The notes under the pieces: model-generated
Seen by the model: the letters and a program-made list of their open reading frames with translations, nothing else
Told to the model about the DNA's origin: nothing
Databases searched by the model: none
In this document: positions 15,920 through 23,537 of the stretch, piece after piece
Position numbering within the stretch: the stretch's first letter is position 1
How the letters are laid out: every line of letters begins with the position of its first letter
Program-made: the position numbers and the translations under genes
Origin: Granulimonas faecalis
GTDB lineage: Bacteria; Actinomycetota; Coriobacteriia; Coriobacteriales; Atopobiaceae
Reading direction: 5' to 3'
Assembly: GCF_022834715.1 (NCBI RefSeq)
Contig: NZ_BQKC01000001.1
Coordinates: 1,648,501-1,712,500, forward strand
DNA: 64,000 nt

Positions 15920-16687
15920 CTACCGCAGCACGGCCACCAGCTCCCGGACCGTCCCCGGGTCCACGCAGGGCAGCCGCTCCGGCCCGCAGCCCGGTACCGA
16001 GAAGTCCACACCGTGGGCCACCGCCGCGGCGCCGGGAGCGGTCACGAATCCCGAGCAGGACGAGTGCACCTGCCCCACGCCCGTCTCGGCCACGAGGGCC
16101 GCCGCGTTGCCCGGGCGCACGCCGGATCCCGGCAGGACCTGCACCCGCCCTCCCCACGCAGCCTGCAGGTGGGCGATGAGCCCCGCGCCCTCCGGGGCCG
16201 TGGGCGCCTGGCCGCCCGTGAGCAGGCGGTCCACCCCCACACCGGCGAGGATGGCCGTGGCCCCGTCGGCATCCGGCACCAGGTCGAAGGCCCGGTGAAA
16301 GACGGCCTCCGCCCCCGCTGCATGGGCCCGGCCCACCACCTCCCGGACGCGTGCAACATCCACGGCGCCCTCGGGCGTCAGGCAGCCGAACGCCACCCCG
16401 TGGGCACCGGCTGCAAGCAGGGCGTCCACCTCGGCCAGGAGCTGGGACCAGTCGGCATCCCCGTAGCAGAAGCCACCGGCGCGGGGCCTGGCCATGGCCA
16501 CGACCTGCAGCCCCGTCATCCGACGCACCGCCTCCACGGCGGCCACGGTCGGCGTGAGGCCGCCTAGGGGCAGTGCCGCGTTGAGCTCCACGCGCCCGGC
16601 GCCGCCCTCCTCGGCCGCAAGGGCGTCGGCGACACCCCCGCAGCAGACCTCGACGGTTATGGGACGGTCAGGCGCGGCACTGCTCAC
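15920..16687 (-). CDS. cutC: CutC-family protein
   Basis: 255 residues, TIM-barrel CutC family, normal length. VEVCCGG (about 13-19) and AGRVELNAALPLGGLTPT (about 31-48) are the family hallmarks, followed by RPRAGGFCYGDAD (about 77-89), GVAFGCLTPEGAVD (about 106-119), FHRAFDLVPD (about 137-146) and RLLTGGQAPTAPEG (about 159-172). The family was named for copper homeostasis in E. coli, but its biochemical role is unsettled. I start at GTG 16687 with GAGAGGAG upstream because it sits directly before the conserved core. No copper transporter is adjacent. Confidence 0.9.
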   Translation of the reverse strand: MSSAAPDRPITVEVCCGGVADALAAEEGGAGRVELNAALPLGGLTPTVAAVEAVRRMTGLQVVAMARPRAGGFCYGDADWSQLLAEVDALLAAGAHGVAFGCLTPEGAVDVARVREVVGRAHAAGAEAVFHRAFDLVPDADGATAILAGVGVDRLLTGGQAPTAPEGAGLIAHLQAAWGGRVQVLPGSGVRPGNAAALVAETGVGQVHSSCSGFVTAPGAAAVAHGVDFSVPGCGPERLPCVDPGTVRELVAVLR

Positions 16688-16755
16688 GGCGGCTCCTCTC
16701 GGCATGCAGGCGTTCACCCAAGGGTAGCCGACCCGCCGTGCGACGGCACCGCCCG

Positions 16756-17436
16756 CTACCGACAGAAGCGCCCGCGACCGTGGCCCCTTCCACCACCACG
16801 GCGGCGACCCTCGTCGGCCTTGGTGGGCGCTGACCAAGAGCCGTCCACCGCACCGCAGGACCTAGCCTGGGCCACGGCGACGGCAAAGGAGTCGAACGCC
16901 GCCCAGGTGCCGGTCTCGTCGGCCGAGTAGCTCGTGGCCATGGCCGGCCGGATGCCCATGGACGCGGCGTGGGAGGCAACGTCGATATTGGCCCCCAGGA
17001 ACAGGAACTCCCAGCCCTCGCGCTCCTTGCCCTCGATCATCTCCTTGACCATGGGATAGGTGAAGCTGCCGCTGGCGTTCTCCTCGCCATCGGTGATGAT
17101 GGCGAAGGTGGTGTGGTCGGGCCTGAAGCCGTCGGGCAAGTGGCTCTGCACAAGGGCCACGCGCTCGATGGTGCGGCCCACAGCGTCGAGCAGCGCGGTG
17201 CAGCCGCCGGGGACGTAGTCGGAGCGCCTGAGCGGCTCGACGGTCTCGATGGGTACGCGGTCGTGGACGACCTCGAACCCCGTGTCAAAGAGCACGCACG
17301 TGACCCAGGCGCTCCCCTCCCCCGTGCGGTTGCGGTCGAGCACGGAGTTGTACCCTCCCACGGTGTCGGCCTCGAGCCCGGACATGGACCCGCTCTTGTC
17401 GATGACGAACACGAGCTCCTCGTTGTGACCCTTCAT
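16756..17436 (-). CDS. von Willebrand factor A domain protein
   Basis: 226 residues. The metal-ion-dependent adhesion site is complete: DKSGSM (about 13-18), a Thr in PGGCTALLDAVG (about 78-89) and Asp in ITDGEENASG (about 112-121). No signal peptide or membrane helix is seen, so this is a cytoplasmic single-domain vWA protein resembling those of tellurite-resistance or chaperone-like systems. The last 25 or so residues are Arg/Gly-rich (GRRRGGGRGHGRGR), possibly nucleic-acid or polyanion binding. An ATG at 17436 with GGGAGCC upstream is the start. No partner gene is adjacent. Confidence 0.82.
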   Translation of the reverse strand: MKGHNEELVFVIDKSGSMSGLEADTVGGYNSVLDRNRTGEGSAWVTCVLFDTGFEVVHDRVPIETVEPLRRSDYVPGGCTALLDAVGRTIERVALVQSHLPDGFRPDHTTFAIITDGEENASGSFTYPMVKEMIEGKEREGWEFLFLGANIDVASHAASMGIRPAMATSYSADETGTWAAFDSFAVAVAQARSCGAVDGSWSAPTKADEGRRRGGGRGHGRGRFCR

Positions 17437-17538
17437 GACTGGCTCCCTTCTGGGGCGGCGCCCCGTCGACTGAGCACAGCCTACGGGGCCCCGGTCAGGC
17501 GGAGGTAACCTGCCGGGCGACATCGCGCCGCGGCAACG

Positions 17539-17584
17539 TGTGACAGCGGTGCCTTGTGACAGCGATGCCTGGCCCATCTGTCAC
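17539..17584. repeat. GTGACAG...CTGTCAC element, copy 3 with partial duplication
   Basis: A full copy at 17556-17584 is preceded by an incomplete duplicate of its first half (GTGACAGCGGTGCC, 17541-17554). The conserved flank TTCGCATATTGC follows. It lies 30 bp after the stop of the macro-domain gene and upstream of the vWA gene. Confidence 0.75.
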
Positions 17585-17613
17585 TTCGCATATTGCCTTG
17601 TTGATGCGGGCGG

Positions 17614-18666
17614 TCAGGCGCCGAGGAACCGCTGGTCGTAGGCGTAGAGGGCCTCGTTGATATCGAAGATGTCGTAGCGGCCCTCCTCGATGAACCACCG
17701 CACGATGACGTCTGCGGCCGACGACGGGCTGAACGCGTAGCCGGCGCGCGCAAGGAGGGTCTCGGCCTGGGCCAGGGGCAGCTCCAACGCCACGGCGAGG
17801 GCCAGGACCGTGGGCTTGCCCGGGCGGTAGTCGGGGTTGGAGCGAATCTTGGAGAAGTGCTGCCGGCTCATGTTGGCGCGGTGGTACACGGCGGAGTCGG
17901 CGAGGCCGCGCTCGTCGATGAGGTCGAGGAGCGTATCAGAGAAGCCCTTGTCGAGGGAGGCGAGGCGCCGGGAGAGCAGGTCCTTGACGGAGTGCCGCCG
18001 CTTCGGCGGCACTGCGGCGTCCCGGGGAGTCGCGCAGGGGGCCGCCTGCGGCATCGCGGGCGCCGCCTGGGGAAAGAAGGCGCCCGTGTCCCCGGAGGCC
18101 ATGGAGCGGTCCAGGTCCGGCGACGACCCGACGTCGACGCCTTGCTCGGCGAGGTAGGCCGTCAGGCCGGGGGGCAGGGTCCGACGCAGGGCCGCGGGCT
18201 CGTCGAGAAGGACGAGGGAGACCTCGAGGGAGTCGTCGGTGTCGGCGAGATAGCCGGTGATGGCCTCGGTGGCCACCTCGAGGGCGGTCTCGCGCGGCAT
18301 GCCATAGATTCCGGCGGAGATGAGGGGGAAGGCCACCGACCGGTCGCCCAGCGAGGACGCCACGGCGAGGGCCGACCGGTAGGCCGAGGCCAGGAGCTCC
18401 CGCTCTCCGTGGCGGCCGTCTTGCCACCGCGGGCCCACGGCATGGATCACGTGCCCGACCGGCAGCCTGAAGGCCGGGGTGGCCACGGCCGATCCCGTGG
18501 GGCACGGGGCCACGGCACGGCAGGCGGCGTCGAGCTCGGCGGGGCCGGCCGCCTCGAAGATGGCCCCGCACACGCCCCCACCGGGGGCCAGCCGCTCGTT
18601 GGCGGCGTTCACCAGGGCGTCCGCCGGGGTCTCTGTCAGATCGCCATGGCGCAGCTGGAACGGCAT
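17614..18666 (-). CDS. Macro domain protein with C-terminal helix-turn-helix-like domain
   Basis: 350 residues. Residues 1-165 are a macro domain that binds or removes ADP-ribose: DALVNAANERLAPGGGVCGAIF (segments near 14-35) and SAGIYGMPRETA (about 122-133) are the ligand loops. A low-complexity Pro/Ala linker (about 195-235) joins it to a C-terminal domain (about 240-350) with SFSDTLLDLIDE-like start, VYHRANMSRQHFSKIRSNPDY and KPTVLALAVALEL, which looks like an XRE-type helix-turn-helix. The same C-terminal type occurs fused to macro domains in Firmicutes, from memory. The start at ATG 18666 has GAGAGGAG; another ATG lies 21 bp upstream. Its upstream region carries inverted CGTTTGGTGGTTT motifs. 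Confidence 0.85.
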   Translation of the reverse strand: MPFQLRHGDLTETPADALVNAANERLAPGGGVCGAIFEAAGPAELDAACRAVAPCPTGSAVATPAFRLPVGHVIHAVGPRWQDGRHGERELLASAYRSALAVASSLGDRSVAFPLISAGIYGMPRETALEVATEAITGYLADTDDSLEVSLVLLDEPAALRRTLPPGLTAYLAEQGVDVGSSPDLDRSMASGDTGAFFPQAAPAMPQAAPCATPRDAAVPPKRRHSVKDLLSRRLASLDKGFSDTLLDLIDERGLADSAVYHRANMSRQHFSKIRSNPDYRPGKPTVLALAVALELPLAQAETLLARAGYAFSPSSAADVIVRWFIEEGRYDIFDINEALYAYDQRFLGA

Positions 18667-18776
18667 GGGGCTCCTCTCGGACGGCATGGGGCTGGTTTGC
18701 ATGGTGACAGATTGTGGGCGCCGGAGCAGGACCCGGAAACCCCCCCCCCCGGCACCCGGCATGCCCCGGGCGAGGT

Positions 18777-18871
18777 CGTTTGGTGGTTTTTCATTCACGG
18801 ATTCATGTAAACCACCAAACGGGCACTCGTTTGGTGGTTTTAGGGCTCCACTCCCAGAGAAAAGTACCAAA
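18777..18871. repeat. Inverted CGTTTGGTGGTTT motif cluster
   Basis: CGTTTGGTGGTTT occurs at 18777-18789 (plus), 18809-18821 (minus) and 18828-18840 (plus), with a partial minus copy GTACCAAACG near 18864-18873. The middle pair forms a perfect 13-bp inverted repeat with a 6-bp spacer. The cluster lies 110-205 bp upstream of the macro-HTH gene and could be its operator region. A run of eleven C (18740-18750) lies between it and the gene. Confidence 0.7.
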
Positions 18872-18912
18872 CGGCCAGCGCGGCATGTGCAAACCGCTGC
18901 AAACTCGTGCCA

Positions 18913-18948
18913 GAAAAAAGGTCGGAGGGCAGACACACCCTCCGACCT
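18913..18948 (-). terminator. Intrinsic terminator of tRNA-Thr
   Basis: On the minus strand AGGTCGGAGGG and CCCTCCGACCT form a perfect stem around TGTGTCTG, followed by TTTTTTC, starting 11 bp after the tRNA 3' end. Confidence 0.9.
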
Positions 18949-18958
18949 GCGATTTCCC

Positions 18959-19034
18959 TGGAGCCAGTTATCGGACTTGAACCGATGACCCCCGCTTTAC
19001 GAGAGCGGTGCTCTACCAACTGAGCTAAACTGGC
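18959..19034 (-). tRNA. tRNA-Thr (anticodon CGT)
   Basis: 76 nt including an encoded CCA end. The acceptor pairs GCCAGTT with AACTGGC, the D-arm is GCTCAGTTGGTAGAGC, the anticodon stem is CCGCT/AGCGG around CTCGTAA (anticodon CGT, codon ACG), and the T-loop is GGTTCAAGTCC. A strong promoter precedes it and an intrinsic terminator follows. Confidence 0.97.
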
Positions 19035-19044
19035 GCGACCTCGT

Positions 19045-19073
19045 AGTATACGGGCTCACCCCCGGAATTTCAA
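19045..19073 (-). promoter_or_regulatory. Promoter of tRNA-Thr
   Basis: On the minus strand TTGAAA (-35, 19068-19073) and TATACT (-10, 19045-19050) are separated by exactly 17 bp, 10 bp upstream of the tRNA 5' end. Confidence 0.85.
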
Positions 19074-19082
19074 CCCCGGCCG

Positions 19083-20279
19083 TCAAAGCCTGGTGAGCAC
19101 GCCCCTCAGCAGCGCCTCGAAATCCGCCCCGTGGCCCTCGGCATAGGAGAGCACGGTCTCGTGGGAGACGCCGGGCGCCCCCGCCTTGTTGGCCGACAGC
19201 GTGACGCCCAGCACCTCCATACCCAGGGCGTGGGCCAGCACCACTTCGTTGACCACGGACATCGCCGTGTAGCTGGCGCCGCAGAGCGCCATGGCGCGCG
19301 CCTCGGCCGGGCTCTCGAAGCTCGGGCCGGAGATGCCCGCCAGCACGCCCTCGGAGAGCTCGACACCCTGGTCCCCGGCCACGGCCTTGGCCACCTGGCG
19401 CAGGTACGGCGTGTAGGCGTCGCTCATGTCCACGAAGGCGTTGTCCACGCCACGCAGGGCCTCGTCGCCCACGAGGGGGTTCTGGCCGGTGAGGTTGAGC
19501 TGGTCGCTCACAAGGCCCAGGCCGAGCGGCGCCTGGCCGTCGATGGCGCCGGCCGCGGCGGCGAACACGATGTCACGGCAGCCCAGGTGGTGCGCGTGGC
19601 GCACGAGGCTCGTCACCTCGCGCACGGAGTAGCCCTGGTACAGGTGCACGCGGCCCGGGTAGACCACCACCGGCACGCCGTCGAGCGTGCCCACGGTGGC
19701 CTCGAAGCTATGGCCCGCCACGGGGCGCGCCCCCGCGGGGAAGCCGTCGATGTCGGCGTACGGGATGCGGCGCACCGGCTTCACGAGCCTCGCCACCGAC
19801 CCTAGGCCGCTGCCCAGGCAGATGGCCACGGGATGCTCCATGGTGGGATGGCAGCGCTCGACCGTCTTCTCGTCTGTCACGAAAAACCCCTCCTTCACGA
19901 GCAGGTCGCAGGCGATGCCGTCGCCTGCCACAAGGTTGCCGGAAAACGTGCCGTCGTAGACACGGCCCCTGCCGCAGCTGGGGCTCTTGGCCTTGAGCAC
20001 GCAAAAGGCCGGCCGCACGCGCCGCGCCGTCTCCAGCGTGGCCCGGGCGCCGGCCTCGAACTCATCGGTGACGTCCTGGCCAGACTCCAGGCACACGCGG
20101 CCGTCGCGAATCTCGGCCGGCGGGCGCGGGATGGGCAGCCCCCCGGCGCACTCCGGGCACACCGGGTGCGCGGTGACGCCCGGGCGCGAGCAGAGCCCGA
20201 TGACCCCGTCAACGGGCTTGGCGCCCCCGTCATAGCGACAGGGGGCGCCAAGAAGACAGTTGCTCACCAGGATGTCCAT
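19083..20279 (-). CDS. DUF523 - purine nucleoside phosphorylase fusion protein
   Basis: 398 residues in two parts. Residues 1-145 are a DUF523 domain: SNCLLGAPCRYDGG (about 6-19), PVCPECAGGLPIPRPPAEI (about 39-57) and LKAKSPSCGRGRVYDG (about 94-109), with its conserved Cys residues. Residues about 150-398 are a trimeric purine nucleoside phosphorylase: CLGSGLGSVA (phosphate loop, about 153-162), GRVHLYQGYS (about 210-219), AAAGAIDG (about 240-247) and GPSFESPAEARA with TAMSVVNEVVLAHALGMEVLG, of which the Ser/Glu/Met and Asn-type contacts match the family although Asn is shifted in context. PNP cleaves (deoxy)inosine and guanosine with phosphate for purine salvage. The N-terminal ~20 residues of a usual PNP are missing at the junction. 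It lies 25 bp downstream of a SurA-like gene. Confidence 0.88.
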   Translation of the reverse strand: MDILVSNCLLGAPCRYDGGAKPVDGVIGLCSRPGVTAHPVCPECAGGLPIPRPPAEIRDGRVCLESGQDVTDEFEAGARATLETARRVRPAFCVLKAKSPSCGRGRVYDGTFSGNLVAGDGIACDLLVKEGFFVTDEKTVERCHPTMEHPVAICLGSGLGSVARLVKPVRRIPYADIDGFPAGARPVAGHSFEATVGTLDGVPVVVYPGRVHLYQGYSVREVTSLVRHAHHLGCRDIVFAAAAGAIDGQAPLGLGLVSDQLNLTGQNPLVGDEALRGVDNAFVDMSDAYTPYLRQVAKAVAGDQGVELSEGVLAGISGPSFESPAEARAMALCGASYTAMSVVNEVVLAHALGMEVLGVTLSANKAGAPGVSHETVLSYAEGHGADFEALLRGVLTRL

Positions 20280-20304
20280 GGGTCAGCCAATCGGAGGCGC
20301 GGCC

Positions 20305-21219
20305 TTACGACACCAGCTCCCCGATGGAGATCGAGGCGTTGGCGAGCAGACCGTTCACGTACTGGCTCCACGTGGCCGACTGGCTGCTGGCCTGCTGCGA
20401 ATACTGCTGGTAGGCCACATAATACGCCGTCATGGCCTGGTCGTAGGTGGCGGAGTCGGCCGAGAAGCTCTGGTCCTTGAGGGCCGCGTAGTACGGGCCG
20501 TCCTCGCGGGCCCAGGTGCCCTTGTCGGCGTCCCACTCGTCGCCGAGCAGGCCCACGATGTACTTGCCGTAGTCCGCGGTGGCGGCGTCCTCGGAGCCCT
20601 CGGCGGGCTCGGCCGGGGTCTCGGGGGCCTGGGCGGAGTCGTCGGTGCCCACGACCTTGTCGTAAAGGCGCTTGACGCCGGCGGACTGGCGCACGACCTC
20701 CTTGACCTCGTCCTCGCTCATGCCGTAGGTGGATGCAAGGCTGGCATAGTCGTCGGTGCCCAGGGTGTCCTTGGCGTAGGTGGCCATGTCCTCGTCGGAG
20801 ACCTCGATGCCCTCGGCCTTGACGGCCACGGCGAGCACCTGGTTGCGGGCGTAGTCGAGCACGTTGTCGGCGGAGGGCATGGTGTAGGTGCCGTCGTCCT
20901 GCTTGGCGGCGTCCACGCCCGTGGCGGCCCCGAGGGCCTGGCGCGCGGTGATGGCGTGGGTCTGGCCCTGGTAGACGTAGGAGCCCACGGTGCTGTCGAG
21001 CTCGCCCTCGGAGAGTGTGGTCTTGCCCGTCACGGCGCCGCCGGCAAAGCCGCCGAGCAGGAACTTGCCCACGAGCACGCCGATCACGGCCGCCGCGACG
21101 ACGCAGACCGCGAACACCGGCACGGTGAAGCGCTTCTCGGCCGGCTTCTTGGGGGCCTTGGCCTTGCCGCCCTTGTCGTCGCCCAGGGACGACAGGTCGC
21201 CCTTCTTCTCGTCTGCCAT
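20305..21219 (-). CDS. Membrane-anchored SurA/trigger-factor-like protein
   Basis: 304 residues. A basic N-terminus (residues 1-30, Lys-rich) is followed by one membrane helix (about 31-57, VPVFAVCVVAAAVIGVLVGKFLLGG written in part), so the rest lies outside the cell. The region LSEGELDSTVGSYVYQGQ and YARNQVLAVAVKAEGIEVSDEDMATYAKDT resembles SurA N-terminal chaperone helices. No PpiC-type prolyl isomerase domain is seen. The C-terminal third is Tyr/Gln/Ser-rich. I infer an extracytoplasmic folding helper or cell-surface protein. ATG 21219 follows GGAGAAGGG. It is upstream of the DUF523-PNP gene. Confidence 0.6.
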   Translation of the reverse strand: MADEKKGDLSSLGDDKGGKAKAPKKPAEKRFTVPVFAVCVVAAAVIGVLVGKFLLGGFAGGAVTGKTTLSEGELDSTVGSYVYQGQTHAITARQALGAATGVDAAKQDDGTYTMPSADNVLDYARNQVLAVAVKAEGIEVSDEDMATYAKDTLGTDDYASLASTYGMSEDEVKEVVRQSAGVKRLYDKVVGTDDSAQAPETPAEPAEGSEDAATADYGKYIVGLLGDEWDADKGTWAREDGPYYAALKDQSFSADSATYDQAMTAYYVAYQQYSQQASSQSATWSQYVNGLLANASISIGELVS

Positions 21220-21328
21220 GAGACGGATCCCTTCTCCTCGGTCATGTGCATCGATGCAATGCGATGATTTTGACAGGTTCTGTATAGGAAACCAAAAACT
21301 CTCTTTAAATGCGAGGGGAACCACAACC

Positions 21329-22423
21329 CTACACACGTGCCCTGACGGCTTCCGCAACGGCGTGCCCGTACGCGGCGCAGCCCACGGCCCCCTCGGCGGA
21401 GTCGGTGAGGGCGCGGCAGATGTCGGCCGTGACGCTCGTTCCCTCTGCCAGCACCTCGCGCACGGCGTCGCGCACGGCGTCGGCGGCGCCGGGCTCCCCC
21501 AGGTGGTCGAGCATCATGGCCGCCGAGAGAATCAGGGCCGTGGGGTTGGCCATGTCCTTGCCGGCGATGTCGGGCGCCGAGCCGTGGGTGGCCTCGAAGA
21601 TGGCGCACTCGCTGCCGATGTTGGCGCCGGGGGCGAGCCCCAGGCCGCCGATGAGGCCGGCGCAGAGGTCGCTCACGATGTCGCCGTAAAGGTTGGGCAG
21701 CACGAGGACGTCGAAGTCCGCCGGGTCGCACACGAGGCCCATGCAGCAGGCGTCCACGATGCGGCACTCGAAGGCGATGTCGGGATAGTCCTCGGCCACG
21801 CGCTCGGCCACGTGCATGAACAGGCCGTCGGTGGCCTTCATGATGTTGGCCTTGTGCACGCAGCACACCCTCCTGCGGCCGCGGCTGAGCGCGTACTCGA
21901 AGGCATAGCGCACGATGCGCTCGGAGCCCTCGGGCGAGATGGGCTTGACCGAGATGGCCGAGGAGGGCCTGATGGCTCCGGGCGTGCGCTCGTTCACCGA
22001 GGCGATGATGTGCCCCGCCTCGGGGGTGCCGGCCTCAAACTCCACGCCGGCGTAAAGGTCCTCGGTGTTCTCGCGCACCACCACGAGGTCCACGTCGCGG
22101 TAGCGACTGCCGTCCCCGGGCATGGAGAGGCACGGCCGCACGCAGGCGTAGAGGTCGAACGCGCGGCGCAGGGCCACGTTGATGGAGCGGAACCCGGAGC
22201 CCACCGGGGTGGCGGTGGGGCCCTTGATGGCGACCTTCGTCTCGGCGACGGCCTCGAGCACCGAGTCGGGCAGCGGCGTGCCGCACCCCTCGTAGACCTG
22301 GGCCCCCGCGCGCTCGCGCCTCCATCGGACGTCGACGCCGGTGGCGGCGACGACCTCCTCCATGGCCGCGGCAATCTCGGGGCCGATGCCGTCCCCGGGG
22401 ATGAGGGTGACGTCGTGGGTCAC
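21329..22423 (-). CDS. icd: NAD-type isocitrate dehydrogenase
   Basis: 364 residues of the isocitrate/isopropylmalate dehydrogenase family. It opens with LIPGDGIGPEI. GSGFRSINVALRRAFDLYACVRP (segments about 77-99) contains the Ser-x-Asn-x2-Leu-Arg substrate motif that marks isocitrate over isopropylmalate enzymes. VVRENTEDLYAGVE (about 113-126), the Lys-Asn-type HKANIMKATDGLF (about 192-204) and DILVLPNLYGDI-like DFDVLVLPNLYGDIVSD (about 237-253) are catalytic or metal segments, and ATHGSAPDIAGKD (about 280-292) binds NAD. It makes 2-oxoglutarate from isocitrate, probably for glutamate synthesis in a fermenter. The start is GTG 22423 with GGAGAG upstream. It ends a five-gene minus-strand cluster. 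Confidence 0.92.
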   Translation of the reverse strand: MTHDVTLIPGDGIGPEIAAAMEEVVAATGVDVRWRRERAGAQVYEGCGTPLPDSVLEAVAETKVAIKGPTATPVGSGFRSINVALRRAFDLYACVRPCLSMPGDGSRYRDVDLVVVRENTEDLYAGVEFEAGTPEAGHIIASVNERTPGAIRPSSAISVKPISPEGSERIVRYAFEYALSRGRRRVCCVHKANIMKATDGLFMHVAERVAEDYPDIAFECRIVDACCMGLVCDPADFDVLVLPNLYGDIVSDLCAGLIGGLGLAPGANIGSECAIFEATHGSAPDIAGKDMANPTALILSAAMMLDHLGEPGAADAVRDAVREVLAEGTSVTADICRALTDSAEGAVGCAAYGHAVAEAVRARV

Positions 22424-22456
22424 GGGACTCTCCTCTCTCTCTGCTCCGCGGGACCG

Positions 22457-23023
22457 TCAGCGGTCGGCCTTGGCGGCCTCGACGATCTCCTGGGAGTAGG
22501 CCTTGATGTAGGGTAGCGTGGACTTCTCGGCGTCGAACGAGACGCGCTCGGCGAGGGCGTCGCGGACGTCCTTGGGCGCCGGGCCCTGGGCGAACGACAC
22601 GAGGGCCACGAGCATGTCGCGGTACTCGGGATCGCCGTGGAAGCACTGGACCGCCTCGTCGAGGACGGGCCACACGCGCCCGGCCTCCTCGGCGCCCCCG
22701 AGACCGGCCTGGACGATGAGGCGGAAGGCGGCGAGGCGCACCATGGAGGAGTCCTCGTCGAAGAGCGACGCCTCGGCGCTCTCCACGGCGGCGGCGCAGG
22801 CCTCCTTGTCCACCGCGGCGAGCGAGGTCAGGGCGGAGAGCACCTCCCAGCGGGTCTGGGCCTCGGGGCGCTCGAGGGCGTCGCAGAGCTCCTCGACGTG
22901 GGACGCCACGGCCGCGGGGTCCTCCGCCGCGAGGGCGGCCACCGCGTGGGCGGCGTCCTGGCGGGCGCGCCTACCGGGGGCGGAGAGGTCCTCGATGAGC
23001 TTCTCGATGTCGTTGTCGGCCAT
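22457..23023 (-). CDS. HEAT-repeat-like helical protein
   Basis: 188 residues, all helical, Ala/Glu-rich, with repeated units of about 38 residues (for example around ARQDAAHAVAALAAEDPAAVASHVEEL, then LERPEAQTRWEVLSALTSLA, then DSSMVRLAAFRLIVQAGL; each quoted only in part). This resembles HEAT/armadillo repeats that form protein-binding scaffolds. No enzyme motif or signal is present. It lies between a small membrane protein and icd, all in one direction with short gaps. Function unknown. Confidence 0.65.
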   Translation of the reverse strand: MADNDIEKLIEDLSAPGRRARQDAAHAVAALAAEDPAAVASHVEELCDALERPEAQTRWEVLSALTSLAAVDKEACAAAVESAEASLFDEDSSMVRLAAFRLIVQAGLGGAEEAGRVWPVLDEAVQCFHGDPEYRDMLVALVSFAQGPAPKDVRDALAERVSFDAEKSTLPYIKAYSQEIVEAAKADR

Positions 23024-23072
23024 GGGTAGGCCCTCCTTTCTGGGCGCCTCGGTGCCGGCGCCCCGCAATCTG

Positions 23073-23537
23073 TCAGCGGCGCTTCTCGGGGTCGGAGACC
23101 GACATGAGCTCGGGCTCGTCGGACTCCCCCTCCCCATCGGGCCTGCGTCTGGCCCAACCGGTGCCGGTGGAGGCGGTCCTCTTGGGCCGGGGGTGGCGGC
23201 CCTTCCTGGTGTTGAGGCCCAAGAAGCGGTCGTGGGTGACCCACGGGCCCACGGCCTCGCCGTAGCCCATCTTGAGGCCGGCGATCACGCCGCCCAGGCA
23301 GCCGACGGTGCCGAAGGCGAGCACCGACCAGCCCGTGGCCCAGACGAGGGCCGAGACGAGGATGCCGGCGGCGTAGGCGACGGCGTTGTACTTCCAGTAG
23401 GTCTTGCGGTCGGTCACGTCCTCGGCGAGGCGGCTGCCGATGCCGAAGCCCAGCACGATGCCGAAGATGGCGAGCATGAGGCCCACCACCGCCATGGCGA
23501 AGCCGTCAGTGCCCATGGCGAAGCCGTCAGTGCCCAT
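23073..23537 (-). CDS. Small membrane protein, function unknown
   Basis: 154 residues. Two or three membrane helices (about 15-33 MAVVGLMLAIFGIVLGFGIG, 50-70 and 74-95) are followed by a basic, hydrophilic tail (about 100-154). The N-terminus is a tandem repeat, MGTDGFA twice, encoded by a 21-bp DNA duplication that supplies three possible ATG starts (23537, 23516, 23495). I chose 23537 because GGGGAGG precedes it; it overlaps the end of the upstream dehydrogenase by 11 bp. No family recognised. Confidence 0.65.
   Translation of the reverse strand: MGTDGFAMGTDGFAMAVVGLMLAIFGIVLGFGIGSRLAEDVTDRKTYWKYNAVAYAAGILVSALVWATGWSVLAFGTVGCLGGVIAGLKMGYGEAVGPWVTHDRFLGLNTRKGRHPRPKRTASTGTGWARRRPDGEGESDEPELMSVSDPEKRR
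23495..23537. repeat. 21-bp tandem duplication at a gene junction
   Basis: CATGGCGAAGCCGTCAGTGCC occurs twice in a row (plus-strand view) plus a partial third start. It spans the stop of the dehydrogenase and the start of the membrane-protein gene. Each unit adds MGTDGFA and an extra in-frame ATG. Confidence 0.9.

Noticed and set aside
18739-18751. Poly-C tract as a phase-variation switch
   Set aside because: The run of eleven C is intergenic and about 75 bp upstream of the macro gene; it is not in a reading frame and no promoter spacer role could be shown.
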